A stretch of DNA of 23,654 nucleotides from UBA3774 sp045600025 (GTDB lineage Bacteria; Bacillota; Clostridia; Lachnospirales; Lachnospiraceae): contig JAZRXC010000013.1 in NCBI GenBank assembly GCA_045600025.1, forward strand, positions 1-23,654, given 5' to 3'. This document shows, in pieces, positions 21,418 through 23,654 of this stretch; the stretch's first letter is position 1, and the number at the start of each line of letters is the position of its first letter. The notes beneath the pieces were generated by a model. That model searched no databases. It was not told the DNA's origin and worked only from the letters and a program-made list of their open reading frames with translations. Both the position numbers and the translations under genes were made by a program.

Positions 21418-23654
21418 ATGAATACACCACTGTCATGGATTAAGGCATATGTTCCGGATCTTTCCTGCACTCCGAAGGAATATATGGATGCGATGACCTT
21501 AAGCGGAACTAAAGTTGAGGGCTACACCGCATTTGATAGGAATCTTGAAAAGATTGTTGTAGGTAAGATTTTAAATATCGATCCTCATCCAGATGCTGAC
21601 AAGCTCATCATCTGCCGCGTTCAAGTAGGAGAGGCTGCAGCGGGCGAAAATGCTCTGCCGGATGCGCCTGATTGCATTCAGATAGTTACCGGTGCGCATA
21701 ATGTTGCCGTAGGTGATAAGGTTCCGGTTGTTCTTGACGGAGGCAAGGTTGCAGGCGGTCACGATGGCGGTCCGCTTCCCGAAGACGGTATCAAGATTAA
21801 GAAGGGTAAGCTCCGCGGAGTTGAGTCCTGCGGTATGATGTGCGCTATTGAAGAGCTTGGTGCAGACCCGGAGCTATATCCCGGTGCGCCTACTGACGGC
21901 ATCTATATTATGGATTCTGATTCTGAAGTCGGAGCGGATGCTGTTGAGCTTCTTGGTCTTCATGATGCCGATGTCGAATATGAGATTACATCTAACCGTG
22001 TTGATTGCTACAGCGTTATCGGTATTGCAAGAGAAGCAGCCGCTACTTTCGGGCTCGACTTCATTTGCCCCGATAACTCAGTAGTTGAGAATGACGAAAA
22101 GGCTTCTGATTATATTTCCGTAGAAGTTCAGGATAAGGACCTCTGCCCGAGATATATGGCAAGAGTCGTTAAGAACGTTAAGATTGGTCCGAGCCCTGCA
22201 TGGATGCAGAAGCACCTTGTTGCGGCCGGCATCAGACCTATTAACAATATAGTCGATATTACCAACTACGTTATGATGGAGTACGGTCAGCCCATGCACG
22301 CTTATGACATGCGTACTATCGCAGGTAATAAGATCATAGTTAAGCGCGCGAAGGACGGCGACACATTTACTACTCTTGATGGTCAGGAGCATGCTCTTGA
22401 TAAAGACGTTCTTATGATCTGCGACGGAGAGAAGGAAGTCGGTATCGCAGGTATTATGGGCGGACAGAATTCAATGATAGTTGACGATGTCGATACGGTT
22501 CTTTTCGAGGCGGCTTGCTTCGATGGTACTAATATACGTCTTTCAAGTAAGCGTCTCGGCATGAGAACGGATGCTTCCGGTTTCTTTGAAAAAGGCATCG
22601 ACGGCGCGACTACTACTCCCGGCGCTATAGACAGAGCCTGCCACCTTGTTAATGAGCTCGGCTGCGGCGAAGTTGTCGGCGTCGTTGTTGATGTATGCGA
22701 GAAGTTCCCCGAGCCTCGCACGATTGCGCTTCGTCCCGATTGGATTAATAAGTTCCTCGGAACCGATGTTTCAACTGAAGATATGATTGCGTACCTGCGC
22801 AAGCTTGAGCTTGAGGTTGATGAAGAAGCTATGACTGTTACCTGCCCGACCTGGAGGCAGGACCTTGAGCAGGAGGCTGATATCGCTGAAGAGGTTGCGC
22901 GTTTCTTCGGATATGATAATATTCCTACAACACTTCCTCACGGCGAGGCTACTGCGGGTAAGATCAGCTTCAAGGCTCGTGTTGAGAAGACTGCCGGCGA
23001 GGTTGCCGAATACGCAGGATACTCACAGGCTATGACGTATTCATTTGAGAGCCCTAAGGTATATGATAAGCTGATGCTTCCTGCCGATGCTCCGGAGCGT
23101 AAGGCTATTCCGATTATGAATCCTCTCGGTGAGGACTACTCAATCATGAGAACGGTTCCGGTTAACGGACTGCTTACCAGCCTTGCAACCAATTACAACA
23201 GGAGAAATAAAGACGTTAAGCTCTATGAACTTGCTCGTATTTACATACCCGAGCAGCTTCCGGTTAAGGAGCTCCCTGACGAGAGAGTAGAGATGGTTCT
23301 CGGTTTCTACGGAGAGGGCGGTTTCTTCTCGCTGAAGCGTACTTATGAGGATATCCTGCTGGCGCTCGGAATTAACGGCAGACTATCATATGAGGCTGAA
23401 GGTGCACCTTGCTTTTTGCATCCCGGCCGCAAGGCGGTAGTTAAGCTTGGCGATAATACTATCGGATATCTCGGTGCTGTTCATCCGAAGGTTGCCTCTG
23501 CATATGAGATCGGAACAGCTGCCTATATAGCAGTACTTGACATGCCGGTTGTTACCGAGCTTGCAAGCTTCGACAAGAAGTACACCGGCATTGCAAAATT
23601 CCCTGCAGTTACCCGCGATATCTCTATGGTAGTAAAGCATGAGATAACTGCCGG
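21418..23654 (+). CDS. pheT: Phenylalanyl-tRNA synthetase beta subunit (3' end outside the window)
   Basis: This is the beta subunit of the synthetase, which binds tRNA and edits tyrosine mischarged onto tRNA-Phe. About 745 codons are visible of roughly 800. The N-terminal EMAP-type tRNA-binding domain (about 40-150) has VVGKILNIDPHPDADKL and GVESCGMMCA. The B3/B4 editing region (about 220-395) has NNIVDITNYVMMEYGQPMHA. The B5 domain starts near 430 with ALRPDWINKFLG, followed by the inactive synthetase-like core. The frame leaves the window inside the C-terminal FDX-ACB anticodon-binding domain (KFPAVTRDISMVV, from about 720). AAGGAGGG (21404-21411), overlapping the pheS stop, precedes the ATG. 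Codons are strongly T-ending (GTT, GCT, CTT). Confidence 0.97.
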   Translation, partial: MNTPLSWIKAYVPDLSCTPKEYMDAMTLSGTKVEGYTAFDRNLEKIVVGKILNIDPHPDADKLIICRVQVGEAAAGENALPDAPDCIQIVTGAHNVAVGDKVPVVLDGGKVAGGHDGGPLPEDGIKIKKGKLRGVESCGMMCAIEELGADPELYPGAPTDGIYIMDSDSEVGADAVELLGLHDADVEYEITSNRVDCYSVIGIAREAAATFGLDFICPDNSVVENDEKASDYISVEVQDKDLCPRYMARVVKNVKIGPSPAWMQKHLVAAGIRPINNIVDITNYVMMEYGQPMHAYDMRTIAGNKIIVKRAKDGDTFTTLDGQEHALDKDVLMICDGEKEVGIAGIMGGQNSMIVDDVDTVLFEAACFDGTNIRLSSKRLGMRTDASGFFEKGIDGATTTPGAIDRACHLVNELGCGEVVGVVVDVCEKFPEPRTIALRPDWINKFLGTDVSTEDMIAYLRKLELEVDEEAMTVTCPTWRQDLEQEADIAEEVARFFGYDNIPTTLPHGEATAGKISFKARVEKTAGEVAEYAGYSQAMTYSFESPKVYDKLMLPADAPERKAIPIMNPLGEDYSIMRTVPVNGLLTSLATNYNRRNKDVKLYELARIYIPEQLPVKELPDERVEMVLGFYGEGGFFSLKRTYEDILLALGINGRLSYEAEGAPCFLHPGRKAVVKLGDNTIGYLGAVHPKVASAYEIGTAAYIAVLDMPVVTELASFDKKYTGIAKFPAVTRDISMVVKHEITA

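Noticed and set aside
1..23654. tRNA, rRNA, CRISPR arrays, insertion-sequence ends
   Set aside because: Looked for by eye on both strands; no cloverleaf with TTCRANNC arm, no regularly spaced repeats, no transposase-like ORF found. A covariance-model search would be decisive for small RNAs.

Overview
The window looks like a chromosomal segment of a Gram-positive anaerobe of the Clostridia, most likely a Lachnospiraceae-type organism. This is inferred from the core gene order pyrH-frr-uppS-cdsA-dxr-rseP-ispG-polC, the Gram-positive replicative polymerase PolC, strong AAGGAGG ribosome sites, sigma-A-type promoters and a DUF1538/PII-like pair. I cannot name a genus.

Region 1 (1-5340) is an AT-rich accessory stretch. 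It starts with a frameshifted remnant of an unrecognised gene (about 39-426). A promoter and a roughly 120-nt leader follow, then a two-gene module: a 988-residue protein joining a phospholipase-D-like nuclease domain, an SF2 helicase and a DUF3427-like tail, and a NUDIX hydrolase 10 nt behind it. This looks like a defence or nucleic-acid-damage module. Next come a small TM2-domain membrane protein and an orphan gene resembling the BECR-fold (MuF-C/PBECR) nuclease domains of phage and conjugative-element proteins. That gene sits between two terminators with identical stems and behind three TGTGA-type inverted repeats.

Region 2 (5346-17368) is a tightly packed housekeeping run on the + strand: an alanyl-tRNA editing protein (possibly on a leaderless mRNA), a PHP-family phosphoesterase, pyrH, frr, uppS, cdsA, dxr, rseP, ispG and polC. 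From uppS to polC the genes overlap by 1 or 4 nt. Together they cover tRNA quality control, UMP phosphorylation, ribosome recycling, undecaprenyl and phospholipid precursor synthesis, the MEP isoprenoid pathway, intramembrane proteolysis and DNA replication. PolC lacks the DEDDh proofreading exonuclease normally inserted in its PHP domain, yet keeps all nine predicted PHP metal ligands. I consider this the most interesting observation in the window.

Region 3 (17371-19583) is a transporter-like DUF1538 protein made of two direct repeats, followed by a tandem PII-like protein that is its likely sensor.

Region 4 (19584-23654) has a clear promoter ahead of nagB, then pheS and pheT. pheT runs off the end of the window inside its C-terminal anticodon-binding domain.

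Coding-strand composition changes along the core genes. About 5.4-11 kb is strikingly T-poor with A-ending codons, while 18-23.6 kb favours T-ending codons. I saw no rRNA, tRNA, CRISPR array or recognisable insertion sequence by eye. All recognisable genes are on the + strand.
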